DNA of 64,000 bases from Ferranicluibacter quercicola. GTDB lineage: Bacteria > Pseudomonadota > Alphaproteobacteria > Rhizobiales > Rhizobiaceae. The stretch is from the NCBI RefSeq assembly GCF_021168455.1, contig NZ_JAJOZR010000018.1:7257-71256 (forward strand), given 5' to 3'. The notes below the pieces were generated by a model. The model did not search any database and was not told where the DNA came from. It was given only the letters and a program-made list of their open reading frames with translations. Shown here one piece after another: positions 17,309-29,188 of the stretch. Both the position numbers and the translations under genes were made by a program. Each line of letters opens with the position of its first letter. Position 1 is the stretch's first letter.

Positions 17309-17806
17309 TCAGCGCTGCGCCTTGCGAATTGCAAGCGCCTGAACCACCACCTTCGGCACGAACGGGCCGACATCGCCGCCCATGGCGGCGATCTGACGGA
17401 CCAATGTGGCTGTTATGGGCCGGGAAGCCGGTGCGGCGGGAATGAAAAGGGTCTGGATATCAGGCGCCATTTCGCGGTTCATGCCGGCCATCTGCATCTC
17501 GTAGTCGAGATCCGTGCCGTCTCGCAGCCCGCGAACGAGGAGCGAGGCGCCGTGACGACGCGCAGCGTTGACGACGAGATCGTCGAAGGACACCACCGAG
17601 ACATCGGCACTGCGCCCCGGCATCGCCTGGCCGACCGCGTGGCGGATCAGGGTGGCGCGCTCGTCGAAGGAGAAGAGCGGCGTCTTGCCGGGATGAACGC
17701 CGATAGCGACGATCAGGCTCTGCGCGACGTTCAGCGACTGGGCGAGGATGTCGAGATGCCCGTTCGTGATCGGATCGAAGGAGCCGGGGTAGAAAGCTGT
17801 CGTCAT
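17309..17806 (-). CDS. coaD: Phosphopantetheine adenylyltransferase
   Basis: 165 residues; penultimate step of coenzyme A synthesis. Nucleotidyltransferase signature YPGSFDPITNGHLDIL at the N-terminus and a later ISST-like segment. First gene of the coaD-ppi-ppi-queA-tgt series. Confidence 0.96.
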   Translation of the reverse strand: MTTAFYPGSFDPITNGHLDILAQSLNVAQSLIVAIGVHPGKTPLFSFDERATLIRHAVGQAMPGRSADVSVVSFDDLVVNAARRHGASLLVRGLRDGTDLDYEMQMAGMNREMAPDIQTLFIPAAPASRPITATLVRQIAAMGGDVGPFVPKVVVQALAIRKAQR

Positions 17807-17937
17807 CGCACCGTGTTCCGTTTGCGCAGTCTTGTGTCACGCCCGGCAGAGCGACGCAAGATGCGCGATCTGCCGCCTCGAAAACCGCACCGTCCACAGC
17901 ATGACAGTACTGACAAGAATAGTCCGTCAGGATCTCT

Positions 17938-17963
17938 GGAACTTTTATCCGCGATGCCCCGTT
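17938..17963 (+). promoter_or_regulatory. EcfG-type general stress promoter
   Basis: GGAAC (17938-17942), 17-bp spacer, CGTT (17960-17963) is an exact match to the alphaproteobacterial general stress sigma factor consensus. Transcription would begin about 17971, just before the ribosome site GAAAGG of the small membrane-protein gene. Confidence 0.7.
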
Positions 17964-17987
17964 GATGGTGCAGAAAGGATGATGGCC

Positions 17988-18110
17988 ATGGGTTTGATGT
18001 TGTTTTCGATGCTGATGTTTTTCACGATGATCTTTGCGACGGTGCACGCGCTTCGCTCCGAAGTCGTCTCGAAACCAAAGTCCGCCCGTCGGTTTGTAAT
18101 CACCAGATAA
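17988..18110 (+). CDS. Small membrane protein, 40 aa
   Basis: One hydrophobic helix (GLMLFSMLMFFTMIFATVHAL) followed by a basic tail (KPKSARRF). ATG codons at 17979, 17982 and 17988 are in frame; 17988 has GAAAGG at proper spacing and fits the short leader made by the EcfG promoter. Likely cotranscribed with the next small gene 11 nt downstream. Function unknown, but stress-induced single-helix proteins are common in this group. Confidence 0.55.
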   Translation: MGLMLFSMLMFFTMIFATVHALRSEVVSKPKSARRFVITR

Positions 18111-18121
18111 GGATTCGCGAC

Positions 18122-18262
18122 ATGGCCGTTATCATGATGATCGTGTCGGCAGTGATTAGTATCGTGTTCCTGTTCGATTTCACGAAAACCATTCTCCAGC
18201 TGAAGCGCGATCGCGAAGCCATTCTCGCCTCCCGTCGTCATGGCGAAGGCTTCTCTATTTAA
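18122..18262 (+). CDS. Small membrane protein, 46 aa
   Basis: The product starts MAVIMMIVSAVISIVFLFDF, one transmembrane helix, then a charged tail (KRDREAILASRRHGEG). AAGGA lies 8 nt before the ATG. Second gene of the EcfG-driven pair, ending 40 bp before a strong terminator. No homologue recognised. Confidence 0.55.
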   Translation: MAVIMMIVSAVISIVFLFDFTKTILQLKRDREAILASRRHGEGFSI

Positions 18263-18301
18263 AGTTTCCTCCCAAAGCGACCTCCAGCGCTGAGGGAAAC
18301 A

Positions 18302-18335
18302 AAAAGCCGGACGGCCCCCTGCCCGTCCGGCTTTT
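18302..18335. terminator. Bidirectional Rho-independent terminator
   Basis: A-tract, stem AGCCGGACGG/CCGTCCGGCT, then T-tract. Works for the small-gene pair on the plus strand and for gyrA on the minus strand. Confidence 0.85.
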
Positions 18336-18362
18336 ACTCTTTCAAATTCAGGCAACGCCGCT

Positions 18363-21179
<2,817 letters not shown>

Positions 21180-21399
21180 TTTGGGTCACGATCGTTGGTC
21201 AGAATCAGAGGGCTACATATAATCCATACAGCGCCCGTGCGCTAATTTGCGCAGAGGGTTGTGAACAGTCTTATGCCTTTCTGGCAGCAAAAGGGCCGCT
21301 TTCCAAGGTAAACTTGCAGCGCCGGCGCCCTGCCCCTTTACCCGAAACGTCGCTTGAGCCTAACTGGACCCTCGCGCGAAACGCGCCCTGGAGAGCGGC

Positions 21400-22035
21400 A
21401 TGCCCGATACCGACCTTCTCATCAACGCGTTGACCACGATCCTCGTGACCATCGACCCGCCGGGCCTCGCGCCGATCTTCCTCAGCCTGACCGCCGGGAT
21501 GAGCCGGAGCGAACGCAAGCACGTCGCCTGGCGCGGCAGCCTCATCGCCTTCTGCATCCTCTCGGTCTTCGCGCTCTTCGGCGACAGCATCCTCAACCTG
21601 CTGGGCATCTCGATGGGCGCGTTCCGCATCGCCGGCGGGCTTCTCTTGTTCTGGATCGCCTTCGAGATGATCTTCGAGAAACGCAACGAGCGGAAGGAGA
21701 AGACCGGGGAAACGGCGACCCTGCGGGATCACATCGAGAACATCGCCGTGTTTCCGCTCGCCCTGCCCCTCATCGCCGGGCCGGGCGCGATATCGGCCAC
21801 GATCCTGCTTGCGGGATCCTATCCCGGAACCGTCGGGCGTCTCCAGCTGATCCTCGTCATCGCGCTGTGTATTGCGATCCTGTTTGCAGCGCTCGTCATC
21901 GCCGAGCGCATCGATCGCTTTCTCGGCCAGACCGGCCGCGCGATCCTGACGCGCCTTCTCGGCGTCATCCTGGCCGCGCTGGCCGTGCAGTTCGTTGTGG
22001 ACGGGGTGATCTCCGCATTCGCACTGAAGATCTAA
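21400..22035 (+). CDS. MarC-family integral membrane protein
   Basis: 211 residues, six hydrophobic helices, with DPPGLAPIFLSLTAG and FPLALPLIAGPGAISATILLAG typical of MarC/UPF0056. The transport substrate is unknown; the family is often wrongly labelled antibiotic-resistance. Divergent from gyrA. Confidence 0.88.
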   Translation: MPDTDLLINALTTILVTIDPPGLAPIFLSLTAGMSRSERKHVAWRGSLIAFCILSVFALFGDSILNLLGISMGAFRIAGGLLLFWIAFEMIFEKRNERKEKTGETATLRDHIENIAVFPLALPLIAGPGAISATILLAGSYPGTVGRLQLILVIALCIAILFAALVIAERIDRFLGQTGRAILTRLLGVILAALAVQFVVDGVISAFALKI

Positions 22036-22070
22036 CGCGGACCCTAAGTAGAATCCCGAGGCCGAACGCG

Positions 22071-22289
22071 CTACTGGTAGAAGAAGCAGACGCAGTCGGC
22101 CTTTGCCGCATCCTCGGCCGCCCACACACGGGCAGCAAGACGGCTTGCGTCGCCGCTATCTCCCAGACGCAGGCCGAGAAGCGACGTGGCCGCCAGCTTG
22201 GCGTTGACGGCATCGATCTCGACCATCTTGCCGACCTGATGGACGCCGTCGCGCGGTGTCCAGGTGAAAAATTGAACGTTGTAATGCAT
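22071..22289 (-). CDS. Hypothetical protein, 72 aa
   Basis: Begins MHYNVQFFTWTPRDGVHQVGK and ends CVCFFYQ; no membrane helix, no known domain. GGGAGGAA lies 6 nt before ATG 22289. It is convergent with marC. The aromatic-rich N-terminus and a mid Ala-rich helix suggest a small folded cytosolic protein. Confidence 0.55.
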   Translation of the reverse strand: MHYNVQFFTWTPRDGVHQVGKMVEIDAVNAKLAATSLLGLRLGDSGDASRLAARVWAAEDAAKADCVCFFYQ

Positions 22290-22398
22290 GGCGTTCCTCC
22301 CGCTCATACCGACGCGGTCGCTCCTCAACGGACCGCTTGGGAACCATACCATAAAATTGCGCAAATCCATATGGCTTCGGGGCTCGCCACGTCCTGCG

Positions 22399-22423
22399 GG
22401 AACTTACGGGGCCCCTGCCCGTT
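22399..22423 (+). promoter_or_regulatory. EcfG-type general stress promoter
   Basis: GGAAC (22399-22403), 16-bp spacer, CGTT (22420-22423): exact consensus. It lies 56 bp before the membrane protein gene at 22479. Confidence 0.7.
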
Positions 22424-22478
22424 GCTCCGGTCAAGACACTGTGGGGCGCATCGTCGCTCCGGACCCAAGGAGACGGAT

Positions 22479-22832
22479 ATGGCGAAAATCGTGGACGAAC
22501 GTGGCGATGTGCGCTCGACGCAGGAGCTGGACAAAAAGGTCACGGTCAGCTCGACCGAAGCGCGTCAGGGTGGCGCCGGGCGTCCGGTCCTGATGGTTCT
22601 TATCGGCGGCCTGTTTCTGGCGCTGATTGCCTGGGGTGCGGCGGAAATGTTCGGCGAAAGCACGGACAACGATGCCGCGACCGATCGTCAGCAGACGACG
22701 CCCGCGCAGAACGGACAGGCGACACCGGCCAATCAGGGTACGATCGACAACACGCCGGCGAACGGCGCGCCGATGCAGCCGGCACCGACCGATCGCGATC
22801 CGACGCCGCAGACGGGCACGACCAACGGCTGA
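22479..22832 (+). CDS. Single-pass membrane protein with Pro/Thr/Asn-rich tail
   Basis: 117 residues: charged N-terminus (1-33), one transmembrane helix (PVLMVLIGGLFLALIAWGAA), then a disordered periplasmic tail rich in Gln, Thr, Pro and Asn. AAGGAG precedes the ATG. The upstream EcfG promoter suggests general stress induction. No family recognised. Confidence 0.65.
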   Translation: MAKIVDERGDVRSTQELDKKVTVSSTEARQGGAGRPVLMVLIGGLFLALIAWGAAEMFGESTDNDAATDRQQTTPAQNGQATPANQGTIDNTPANGAPMQPAPTDRDPTPQTGTTNG

Positions 22833-22853
22833 GGGATTGAAACGTGCAGAAAA

Positions 22854-22875
22854 AAGGCCGGATTGATCCGGCCTT
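22854..22875. terminator. Bidirectional terminator
   Basis: Perfect stem AAGGCCGGAT/ATCCGGCCTT, with A6 before it (a U-tract for the minus-strand gene) and TTATT after it. Confidence 0.8.
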
Positions 22876-22886
22876 ATTCGTGTTCT

Positions 22887-23234
22887 CTACCCGCGCGCCG
22901 CTTTCACAGCTGCCTTCGCCTGCTTCCGGCGCCCCCACCAAACGGCCATGCGCCGGCGCCTGCGACGGATATAAGCCGAGTCATGCGAGAGCACGACGAG
23001 GCCGAGCGGCACCATCCAGAAGCCGAGGATCGGCAGAAAGCCGAGAAGACCGCAGACCACCAGAAGACATCCGATGAGAACGCGCAGCCATTTCTGGCGG
23101 GGTAGCGGCATATGCCAGGACCCGATCGACAGCTGGGGCCCCATCGGGCGCGGCGGAGCCGGTTTCGTCTGCGCATCGGCGCTATCCGCTCGCGTTGTGC
23201 CCGAAGGGCGTGCGGCTGCGTCAACCTCGTTCAT
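22887..23234 (-). CDS. PGPGW-type transmembrane protein
   Basis: 115 residues. A central hydrophobic hairpin (VLIGCLLVVCGLLGFLPILGFWMVPLGLVVL) is followed by a strongly basic cytoplasmic region (RRRRRRMAVWWGRRKQAK). The hairpin resembles the PGPGW/TMEM family of small membrane proteins. The start is uncertain (ATG 23234 or 23237, weak ribosome sites). Confidence 0.6.
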   Translation of the reverse strand: MNEVDAAARPSGTTRADSADAQTKPAPPRPMGPQLSIGSWHMPLPRQKWLRVLIGCLLVVCGLLGFLPILGFWMVPLGLVVLSHDSAYIRRRRRRMAVWWGRRKQAKAAVKAARG

Positions 23235-23404
23235 CATCGTCCAATCCGGCTTCAACCTTTCAGGACGACCCCTGTCGTCCGTGTTGGCCTGAGGTGTGCT
23301 TCGCACCTGTGTTTGTCCACAGCGAGACACGTTTTTTTGAAAAAAGCGCTTGGCAAATCGAAAAAGCCCCCGTATTAGCAGCCTCACTTCTGCAGCGCAG
23401 ATGT

Positions 23405-23479
23405 TCCCTGGTAGCTCAGCGGTAGAGCATTCGACTGTTAATCGACAGGTCGCCGGTTCGAATCCGGCCCGGGGAGCCA
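23405..23479 (+). tRNA. tRNA-Asn (anticodon GUU)
   Basis: 75 nt with CCA. Acceptor TCCCTGG/CCGGGGA, anticodon GTT in CTGTTAA, T arm GCCGG-TTCGAAT-CCGGC. Normal cloverleaf. Confidence 0.95.
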
Positions 23480-23613
23480 TTTTCTTTCTCGAGATCATGG
23501 CATGTGGCTTCGGTCACGTCTACCGCACACTCCTTATCCGTGTACCGTTACCATCCCGATGCCGGAACATTTGGTTCGACCCTGTGTTTTTCTCATTCAA
23601 CGGAGAATCAATC

Positions 23614-23796
23614 ATGGGTACCAGCGAGCATAACGGCACGTCCGAGCAAAAACGTCCGAACGACATCCGCCCGACAGCGGACAACGCGGTCGCGGATGAA
23701 AAAGACGCCGTCGCCCCGACCTTCGTCAAGCCTGCTGATGAGAAAGACGCCGGCGACCGGCCGGTGGTCAACCCCGTGACCGGCGGGGCGTTTTGA
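23614..23796 (+). CDS. Small acidic hydrophilic protein, 60 aa
   Basis: Low-complexity, charged, no hydrophobic core. It contains a near repeat (ADEKDAVAPTFVKP and ADEKDAGDRPVVNP). GGAG lies 8 nt before ATG 23614. Upstream at 23564-23588 is GGAAC-N16-TGTT, one base off the EcfG consensus, so stress control is possible. The stop overlaps the next gene's TTG start region. Confidence 0.5.
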   Translation: MGTSEHNGTSEQKRPNDIRPTADNAVADEKDAVAPTFVKPADEKDAGDRPVVNPVTGGAF

Positions 23797-23798
23797 GC

Positions 23799-24086
23799 AT
23801 GAGACCGGTGATGCCTTTCGGCGCGCTTCTCGTCGTCGGCGTTCTGGCCCTTACGGCCTGCACGCCGCGCGAGGTTGAGCCGATTCCCGGCAGCATTACC
23901 TATGGCGGCCATCAACCGCGGACCAAGCTGACGAAGTCGCCGATCGGAAGCACCTTTACCAATCAGATCACCGACGAATACGGGTGCATGGCCATCGAGA
24001 CCTACCGGATCGAACCCGACAGATCGCTGAAGCTTCTTCGTCGGTCACGCCAAGCGTCCTCCGGCATTTTCGGCTTTTCCTGCTGA
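23799..24086 (+). CDS. Small lipoprotein
   Basis: 95 residues; signal peptide with lipobox LTAC, acylated Cys about residue 21. The mature part has a conserved-looking YGGHQPRTKL segment and two further Cys (GCMA and the C-terminal FSC) that could pair. ATG 23799 preferred; TTG 23793 is also in frame. Function unknown. Confidence 0.65.
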   Translation: MRPVMPFGALLVVGVLALTACTPREVEPIPGSITYGGHQPRTKLTKSPIGSTFTNQITDEYGCMAIETYRIEPDRSLKLLRRSRQASSGIFGFSC

Positions 24087-24152
24087 GTGTCGGGACATCC
24101 ACAACCTGCGCCTTTGCGCGGTGACCGAAGTCGTATGTTTTTGAAACCTTCT

Positions 24153-24182
24153 TGATCCACACCCCGTCCTTGACCGTAAGAC
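24153..24182 (+). promoter_or_regulatory. RpoE/ChrR-type (singlet-oxygen) promoter
   Basis: TGATCC (24153-24158), exactly 18 bp, TAAGAC (24177-24182). This matches the TGATCC-N18-TAAGA consensus of the Rhodobacter sigma-E/ChrR regulon. It lies 25 bp before the photolyase gene and would drive the whole plus-strand cluster. Confidence 0.75.
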
Positions 24183-24207
24183 CGGTAAAGAAAACAGACG
24201 GATCGAC

Positions 24208-25659
24208 ATGGACGACGTGCATCAACGGGATCAAGGCCCGATCATCGTATGGTTTCGAAAGGACCTCCGGACGGACGACAACCGTGCGCTGAGTTCCGCG
24301 GTGGAGACCGGGCGTCCGATCATTCCGCTGTATATTCGCGAGGAGACGGCGGAGACCGGTCCGCTCGGCGAAGCGCAGGCATGGTGGCTGCATCATTCGC
24401 TGACAGCCCTTTCCGCAAACATTGAGAGGTGCGGTTCCCGCCTTCTTCTGAAGAGCGGCGAAGCGGAGAATGTGCTGCGGCAGGTCATCAAGGCCACCGG
24501 TGCTTCCGCGATCTTCTGGAACCGTCGCTACGATCCCGCCGGCATCAGGATCGATACGCGGCTGAAAGAGGTCCTTTCGTCCGACGGGCTGGAGACGGCG
24601 AGTTTCGCCGGTGCGCTCCTTCACGAGCCTTCGCGTGTGAAGACGAAGACCGGCGGTCCCTATCGGGTCTATACGCCCTTCTGGCGTGCGGTCGAGGCCG
24701 GTGGCGAGCCGCCCGAGCCCGTCGATGCGCCTGAGAAAATCCCGGCGCCGAAGACGTTTCCGACATCGGAAAAACTTGACGACTGGGGCCTCCTGCCCAA
24801 GCTTGAATGGGCTGCGGATTTCTCGCAACGCTGGGAGCCGGGCGAAGCCTCTGCACGCGAAAAGCTCGAAGACTTCACCGATGGCACGATCGACGGATAT
24901 CGCGAATCGCGCGAGCGGACCTGGGAAGCGGGAACGTCCCGCCTCTCGCCGCATCTGGCGATGGGCGAGATTTCGCCGGCCCGCATCTGGCACGCGACGC
25001 GCGGCCTCCCCAAGGCCGATTCGGCCGACGTCATCACCTTCCGCAAGGAGCTGGTATGGCGGGAGTTCGCCTATCACCTCCTGTTTCACAACCCCGATAT
25101 GCCGACGGAAAGCCTGAACCGGAAATACGACAAGCTCGGCTGGATGGATGGCGACGCGGATTTCGACCTCTGGAAGACGGGTATGACGGGTTTCCCGATC
25201 GTGGATGCCGGCATGCGCGAACTCTGGCGTTTCGGCACCATGCACAACCGCGTCCGCATGATCGTCGGCTCCTTCCTCGTGAAGGACCTTCTGATCGACT
25301 GGCGGCGCGGCGAACGCTGGTTCCGCGACACGCTGGTCGATGCCGATCCCGCGAGCAATGCAATGAACTGGCAGTGGGTGGCCGGCTGCGGTGCCGATGC
25401 CTCGCCCTTTTTCCGCGTCTTCAACCCGATCACGCAGGGCGAGAAGTTCGACAGCGACGGGCTCTATGTCCGGGAGCATGTGCCGGAGCTTGCCGACATG
25501 CCGAGCGACTGGATCCATCATCCGTTCGACGCACCCGCCGCCGTCCTTGCCAAGGCTGGCGTGACGCTCGGCGACTCCTACCCGAAACCGATCGTCGATC
25601 ATGCCAAGGCGCGTGACCGTGCGCTTGCCGCCTACCGCAACATCAAGGATGCCGCATGA
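24208..25659 (+). CDS. phrB: Deoxyribodipyrimidine photolyase (CPD, class I)
   Basis: 483 residues; uses blue light to split cyclobutane pyrimidine dimers. N-terminal Rossmann antenna domain (VWFRKDLRTDDNRAL); C-terminal FAD domain with LSPHLAMGEISPARIW, ELVWREFAYHLL, MTGFPIVDAGMRELW, HNRVRMIVGSFLVKDLLIDWRRGERWF and the Trp-rich DADPASNAMNWQWVAGCG. Its stop overlaps the next start by 4 nt. Confidence 0.95.
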   Translation: MDDVHQRDQGPIIVWFRKDLRTDDNRALSSAVETGRPIIPLYIREETAETGPLGEAQAWWLHHSLTALSANIERCGSRLLLKSGEAENVLRQVIKATGASAIFWNRRYDPAGIRIDTRLKEVLSSDGLETASFAGALLHEPSRVKTKTGGPYRVYTPFWRAVEAGGEPPEPVDAPEKIPAPKTFPTSEKLDDWGLLPKLEWAADFSQRWEPGEASAREKLEDFTDGTIDGYRESRERTWEAGTSRLSPHLAMGEISPARIWHATRGLPKADSADVITFRKELVWREFAYHLLFHNPDMPTESLNRKYDKLGWMDGDADFDLWKTGMTGFPIVDAGMRELWRFGTMHNRVRMIVGSFLVKDLLIDWRRGERWFRDTLVDADPASNAMNWQWVAGCGADASPFFRVFNPITQGEKFDSDGLYVREHVPELADMPSDWIHHPFDAPAAVLAKAGVTLGDSYPKPIVDHAKARDRALAAYRNIKDAA

Positions 25660-26996
25660 CCTCTTCTCTCTCCGTCGGCATCGCTTCCAAGACGGGCCGC
25701 CTCTCAATCGCCGTCGTCGGCTCGGGCATTTCCGGCAGTTCGGCGGCCTGGGCGCTGCGCGACGTTCACGATGTCACCCTGTACGAGAAGGCCGAGCGGC
25801 CGGGCGGGCACACGGCCACCGTGGACGTCGATTACGACGGGCGACGGATTGCGGTCGATACGGGCTTCATCGTCTATAACGAGCCGAACTATCCAAACCT
25901 GAAAGCCCTGTTTGCGGAACTCGACGTGGAAACGCTGCCGAGCAGCATGAGTTTTTCCCTGTCGCTCGACCACGGCGCGCTGGAGTGGCGTGGCGGGCCG
26001 TTCACGGGTCTCTTCGCGCAGAAGCGCAATATTCTGCGTCCGTCGTTCCTGCTGATGCTGCGCGAAATCCTGCGCTTCAACAAGATCTGCCTTGTCGATC
26101 GCGATGCGGGACGTCTTTCGGAAATGTCGATCGGGGACTACCTCGACTGGCGCCGTTTCTCGCCCGGGTTTACCAACAATTACCTGCTGCCGATGGCCGC
26201 CGCCATCTGGTCGGCACCTGCCGCCAAGATGCTCGAATTCCCGGCCGACCACTTCATACAGTTCTTCGACAATCACCGTCTCGTCTACGCAACGCCGCAT
26301 CCATGGCGCACGGTGGCGGGCGGCAGCCGGGTCTATCTGGAGAAGCTGCTGGCGCCTCTCGGCGACCGGCTGAGGCTGAACTGCGGAATCCGCTCCATCC
26401 GCCGCGACGGACGCAAGGTGCATGTGACCGAGGACGATGGCACGGTGCGGGTCTACGACAAGATCATCATCGCATCGCATTCGGACCAGGCTCTCGCCAT
26501 GCTGACGGACGCCACGCCGCAGGAGCGGGCGGTCCTCGAAGCCGTGCCCTACAAGCCCAACCGCGTCGTGCTGCACCGGGATGTGGCCCTGATGCCGAAG
26601 CGGCAGAGGGTCTGGGCATCGTGGAACTACCTTCGCTCGACGCGTCCGGGCGCCGACAGCCAGGTGGCCGTGACATACTGGATGAACAGCCTTCAGGCGA
26701 TCGACCCGGCCTGCCCGCTCTTCGTGACGCTGAACCCCGAACGCGAGCCCGACCCAAGGCTTGTCTTTGCCGAGTACACCTACGACCATCCACAGTTCGA
26801 TGCCGGCTCCATCGAGGCGCAGCGGCGGCTGAAAGCCCTTCAGGGTGACAACGGCACCTTCTTTGCCGGCGCTTGGACGGGCTACGGGTTTCACGAGGAT
26901 GGTTTGTCGTCGGGTCTGGCTGCAGCGGAGGCGCTCGGCGGCATCATACCGTGGCGGCTTGATCCGGCTCCCGTCTTCGCCGAAGCTGCGGAATGA
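25656..26996 (+). CDS. FAD-dependent amine-oxidase-like oxidoreductase
   Basis: 446 residues. Dinucleotide-binding motif IAVVGSGISGSSAAWAL with EKAERPGGHTATV, and a C-terminal FAGAWTGYGFHEDGLSSGLAAAEAL. In many bacteria this gene type lies beside DUF1365 and Cfa-like methyltransferase genes, and in Rhodobacter such genes belong to the singlet-oxygen response with roles in fatty-acid modification. The substrate here is inferred to be lipid acyl chains. Overlaps both neighbours by 4 nt. Confidence 0.87.
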   Translation: MTSSLSVGIASKTGRLSIAVVGSGISGSSAAWALRDVHDVTLYEKAERPGGHTATVDVDYDGRRIAVDTGFIVYNEPNYPNLKALFAELDVETLPSSMSFSLSLDHGALEWRGGPFTGLFAQKRNILRPSFLLMLREILRFNKICLVDRDAGRLSEMSIGDYLDWRRFSPGFTNNYLLPMAAAIWSAPAAKMLEFPADHFIQFFDNHRLVYATPHPWRTVAGGSRVYLEKLLAPLGDRLRLNCGIRSIRRDGRKVHVTEDDGTVRVYDKIIIASHSDQALAMLTDATPQERAVLEAVPYKPNRVVLHRDVALMPKRQRVWASWNYLRSTRPGADSQVAVTYWMNSLQAIDPACPLFVTLNPEREPDPRLVFAEYTYDHPQFDAGSIEAQRRLKALQGDNGTFFAGAWTGYGFHEDGLSSGLAAAEALGGIIPWRLDPAPVFAEAAE

Positions 26997-27892
26997 CCGA
27001 GACGCCTCCCGACGACAAACGTCTACATACACCGCCGGCGGAGGCGGCCCTGCTGTATGACGGCAATGTCATGCACCAACGCATGAAGCCGCTCGGGCAC
27101 AGGTTTTCCTATACCGTCTTTTCTCTGATGGTGGATCTCGACCGCCTGGACGAAGCCGGCAGGCAGAGCCGTGTCTTTTCGGTCGACCGCTTCAATCTCC
27201 TGTCGTTCCACCAGAGCGATCACTCCGGGCAAACGGACAGGTCGCTGCGGGTCTATGTCGATGACTTGCTGGCCGGGGCCGGCCTTGCCGTGCCTGCGGC
27301 GCGTGTGCTCCTCGTCTGCTATCCGCGGATTGTCGGCTGGGTCTTCAACCCCCTTGCTGTCTACTACGCCTATGACGCCTCCGACGCGCTGGTGGCTCTG
27401 GTTTACGAGGTGCGCAACACGTTCGGCGAGCGGCACAGCTACGTGTGCCCGATCGCGCCCGGGCAGGTCAGCGAGGCCGGCATCCGGCAGGAATGCGACA
27501 AGATCTTCCACGTCTCGCCCTTCATGCCCATGGCCATGCGCTATCGCTTTCGTATGGTGCCGCCGGGCAAGGACATTCGCTGGCGGATTCTGGAGACGGA
27601 CGCGGAGGGCCCCGTGCTTTCGGCAACCTTCTCCGGCCATGCGCAACCGCTGAAGACACGCAATATCCTGCGTCTCGTCGGCCGCATTCCCCACCTCACA
27701 TTGAAGATCGTCGCGGGCATTCACTGGGAAGCGGCAAAGCTCTGGTGGAAGGGCGCACGCTACATTTCAAGGCCCGTACCGCCTGCCCTAACCAGTGTCT
27801 GGACCGACGATATCCGCCGCGACGAGCCGGCTCCCCGCCGATTATCGCCACAGTCCTCCTCCAACCCAGAGACTTGCAGCCCGGCCGAATAA
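26993..27892 (+). CDS. DUF1365 family protein
   Basis: 299 residues, with LLYDGNVMHQRMKPLGHRFSYTVFSLMVDLD and NPLAVYYAYD typical of DUF1365. Function unknown, but it is nearly always between the FAD oxidoreductase and the Cfa-like enzyme, as here. ATGA overlap with the preceding gene. Confidence 0.9.
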   Translation: MTETPPDDKRLHTPPAEAALLYDGNVMHQRMKPLGHRFSYTVFSLMVDLDRLDEAGRQSRVFSVDRFNLLSFHQSDHSGQTDRSLRVYVDDLLAGAGLAVPAARVLLVCYPRIVGWVFNPLAVYYAYDASDALVALVYEVRNTFGERHSYVCPIAPGQVSEAGIRQECDKIFHVSPFMPMAMRYRFRMVPPGKDIRWRILETDAEGPVLSATFSGHAQPLKTRNILRLVGRIPHLTLKIVAGIHWEAAKLWWKGARYISRPVPPALTSVWTDDIRRDEPAPRRLSPQSSSNPETCSPAE

Positions 27893-27934
27893 GGCTATTT
27901 TGTGTAGGTCCGTTGTTTGCCGAAAGGTTGTGCG

Positions 27935-29188
27935 ATGCGTTCAGCTGAAACATGGTGCGATGAGAAATCGCCCGCAGAGCGTTTGTCCAAGGACAATATT
28001 TCCCGGTTCATCAAAGGTTTGCCGGCGAAAGCTCAGATGGTGCTTCGCGGCCTTGTCAATATGGAGGCGGGCTGCCTGCAGCTGACATTGCCCGATGGCC
28101 GGACCTTCGTCATCAAGGGCCGGGCGTCCGGCCCGGAGGCGGCCGTGACGCTGCATAACTGGAACCTGCCGCAACGGGCTCTCACCAACGGAACCATCGG
28201 CGTGGCCGAGAGCTACATGGATGGCGACTGGGACAGTCCCGACGTCGGGGCATTCCTCGAACTTTTTCTCGTCAATGCCGAAATGGGCCGACACTTCCCG
28301 AATGGTGCGCGCGGCATTCTGCGGTTCGTCGAGAAGATGCGGCACTGGATGAACGCCAACACGAAAGCCGGCTCCAAGCGCAACATTTCTGCCCATTACG
28401 ACCTTGGCAACGCCTTCTATGCGCAATGGCTCGACCCCTCGATGACCTACTCCTCGGCGCTGTATGCGACGGGCGCAAACGACCTCCAGTCCGCCCAGCG
28501 CGCAAAGTACAAGGCGTTGGCCGATGCTGCGCGTATCGGGCCAGGAGATCATGTGCTGGAAATCGGCTGCGGCTGGGGCGGCTTCGCGGAATATGCGGCC
28601 GGCGAAATCGGTTGCCGCGTCACGGGCCTGACGATCAGCCACGAGCAGCTGGATTTCGCCCGCGCCCGAATGGAGAAGGCGGGCCTCTCGGACAAGGTTG
28701 ATATCAAGTTCCAGGACTATCGCGACGAGACGGGCACCTATGACAAGGTTGTCTCGATCGAGATGTTCGAGGCTGTCGGCGAAAAATACTGGCCGACCTA
28801 TTTCTCGCAGGTCCGCCGCTGCCTGAAGCCGGGCGGTCGCGCCGGCCTGCAGATCATCACCATCAAGCCGGAATCCTATCGCGAATATCGCGCCAATCCG
28901 GACTTCATCCAGAAATATGTCTTCCCCGGCGGCATGCTGCCGACGCGCGAGCATCTGGTTTCGCTTGGCTCCAAGGTCGGACTAAACATGGTCGGCGATC
29001 TCGGTTTCGGCCTCGACTACGCCCGAACGCTTGCCGAATGGCGGGAGCGTTTCTGGTCGGTCTGGCCGAAGATCGAGCCGCTTGGCTTCGATATCCGGTT
29101 CAAACGGCTTTGGGAGTTCTACCTGTTCTATTGCGAAGCCGGGTTCCGCGCGAAGAATATCGACGTCCGACAGGTCGTCTATGAATGA
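27935..29188 (+). CDS. Cyclopropane-fatty-acyl-phospholipid synthase family methyltransferase
   Basis: 417 residues. SAM motif VLEIGCGWGGFAEYAA, Cfa motifs NISAHYDLGNAFYAQWLDPSMTYSSALY, KVVSIEMFEAVGEKYW and FIQKYVFPGGMLP. It transfers a methyl or methylene group from SAM to unsaturated acyl chains of membrane lipids. ATG 27935 (GAAAGG upstream) is preferred to TTG 27917. Its end overlaps the transporter start by 8 nt. Confidence 0.92.
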   Translation: MRSAETWCDEKSPAERLSKDNISRFIKGLPAKAQMVLRGLVNMEAGCLQLTLPDGRTFVIKGRASGPEAAVTLHNWNLPQRALTNGTIGVAESYMDGDWDSPDVGAFLELFLVNAEMGRHFPNGARGILRFVEKMRHWMNANTKAGSKRNISAHYDLGNAFYAQWLDPSMTYSSALYATGANDLQSAQRAKYKALADAARIGPGDHVLEIGCGWGGFAEYAAGEIGCRVTGLTISHEQLDFARARMEKAGLSDKVDIKFQDYRDETGTYDKVVSIEMFEAVGEKYWPTYFSQVRRCLKPGGRAGLQIITIKPESYREYRANPDFIQKYVFPGGMLPTREHLVSLGSKVGLNMVGDLGFGLDYARTLAEWRERFWSVWPKIEPLGFDIRFKRLWEFYLFYCEAGFRAKNIDVRQVVYE